Below are positions 20,941-21,599 of a stretch of DNA of 21,599 bases, piece after piece. Origin of the DNA: an uncultured Actinomycetes bacterium (GTDB lineage: Bacteria; Actinomycetota; Actinomycetes; S36-B12). The notes beneath the pieces are model-generated. The model saw only the letters and a program-made list of their open reading frames with translations, was not told the DNA's origin and made no database searches. Location of the stretch: positions 1-21,599 of the forward strand of contig CAIXFB010000323.1 of the NCBI GenBank assembly GCA_903918595.1, in the 5' to 3' direction. Within the stretch, counting starts at the first letter, position 1; every line of letters begins with the position of its first letter. The translations under genes were made by a program, and so were the position numbers.

Positions 20941-21599
20941 TTAGCGGTGGGCGGCTCTCGTGAGTCGGTCGCGGATCGCAACTGCAAGGCCCTCTCCAAC
21001 TGGCGGAACCACATAGATCGTGTCCAGTGATTGCGCATCGGCTGCACGAAGGCTCGAATAGAGAATCGATGCGTAGTCCTCGATGTTGGTTGGGCTTGCT
21101 ACACGGATGAGTCCTGATGGTGTGGTGATGTGGTCGAGCGCGATGAAGCCTGACTTGGTCGTGAACTCGTGCGGCAGTTCAGTTGCGTTGACTAGAACAA
21201 CCTGCGCTTGTGGTGAATAGTGCGACTCGAGAGTTCCTGACGCACGAACTTGTGAATGGAGTGCGACTGCAAGCCCGGTTGTTTCTTCAATATCGCGTTG
21301 ACTGATGAAACCAGGGCGCAGAATCACTGGGGCAGTGCCCGTGCAGTCAACGATCGTGGATTCCACACCAACCTCGCACGGGCCACCATCGAGAATCACA
21401 TCATCAGCAGTGAGGAAGCCACTGAGTTCGTTGATCACATGCTCTGCAGTAGTTGGGCTCACGTGCCCGAACCTGTTCGCACTCGGTGCTGCAATACCAA
21501 CTGTTGCGTCGTTCGTGATGTCTATGAGTTCCTGCAAAACAGCGAGAGCCATGGGATGCGCAGGAACTCGAAGAGCGATGGAGTCCTGGCCGCCAGTGA
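20941..21599 (-). CDS. Threonylcarbamoyl-AMP synthase (Sua5/TsaC type), C-terminal part
   Basis: The visible 219 codons cover the later part of the YrdC domain and a C-terminal Sua5-type extension. Motifs include A-L-R-V-P-A-H-P (just inside the window edge), A-A-P-S-A-N-R-F-G-H-V-S-P-T-T-A, D-G-G-P-C-E-V-G-V-E-S-T-I-V-D and L-R-P-G. Then comes the linker S-G-T-L-E-S-H-Y-S-P, whose conserved residues in Sua5 proteins reach into the active site. The enzyme makes threonylcarbamoyl-AMP from threonine, bicarbonate and ATP for t6A37 modification of ANN-decoding tRNAs. The start lies beyond the window. The presence of the Sua5 extension separates it from short TsaC. It is convergent with the metallopeptidase gene. 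Confidence 0.93.
   Translation of the reverse strand, partial: TGGQDSIALRVPAHPMALAVLQELIDITNDATVGIAAPSANRFGHVSPTTAEHVINELSGFLTADDVILDGGPCEVGVESTIVDCTGTAPVILRPGFISQRDIEETTGLAVALHSQVRASGTLESHYSPQAQVVLVNATELPHEFTTKSGFIALDHITTPSGLIRVASPTNIEDYASILYSSLRAADAQSLDTIYVVPPVGEGLAVAIRDRLTRAAHR

Overview
The window looks like a chromosomal segment of an actinobacterium of moderate GC content, perhaps a planktonic lineage. This is inferred from three things: the gene content (YHYH, DUF2252 and TMEM175/DUF1211 proteins, and an HExxH metallopeptidase of actinobacterial type), the clustered tRNA-Glu/Asp/Phe genes, and many starts that look leaderless (a TANNNT hexamer 6-7 bp before the start codon). I cannot name a species.

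Left part (1-9670) is an ordinary gene neighbourhood rich in membrane transport. It holds a short-chain dehydrogenase (partial) and a LysE-type exporter in one minus-strand operon, and divergently a TMEM175-like potassium channel. Next come a large secreted beta-propeller/fibronectin-III protein, a small secreted protein followed closely by a DUF2252 protein, a voltage-gated-type K+ channel, a DUF2165 membrane protein divergent from a second K+ channel, a CorA-type Mg2+ transporter and a membrane-anchored or secreted unknown.

Middle part (9678-19143) is the striking region. An intact tRNA-Phe(GAA) gene (19070-19143, minus) is followed on its 3' side by five degenerate copies of its last 42 nt, all in the same orientation, at 9678, 11011, 12357, 15951 and 17531. 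They divide about 9.4 kb into five segments of 1.3-3.6 kb. Each segment carries one to a few accessory genes: a lipase; an XRE regulator plus nucleotidyltransferase pair; a YHYH protein, a secreted protein and a trypsin-like protease with gene remnants; a secreted YVTN beta-propeller; and a circularly permuted flavin amine oxidase. No integrase is present. The copy nearest the intact tRNA is the best preserved (41/42 identical) and the three farthest are the least (38/42). This is what stepwise site-specific insertion into one tRNA gene would leave, giving a cassette array built on tRNA-Phe.

Right part (19144-21599) returns to conserved functions: a bacterial NaV-like channel with an unusual pore sequence lying between tRNA-Phe and tRNA-Asp, tRNA-Asp(GTC), tRNA-Glu(TTC), a small zinc metallopeptidase, and the Sua5/TsaC-type threonylcarbamoyl-AMP synthase (partial).

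Two themes stand out: an unusual density of ion channels and transporters (TMEM175, two K+ channels, CorA, NaV-like), and an accessory array dominated by secreted proteins. Two array proteins in neighbouring cassettes share a small Cys/Trp-rich C-terminal domain.
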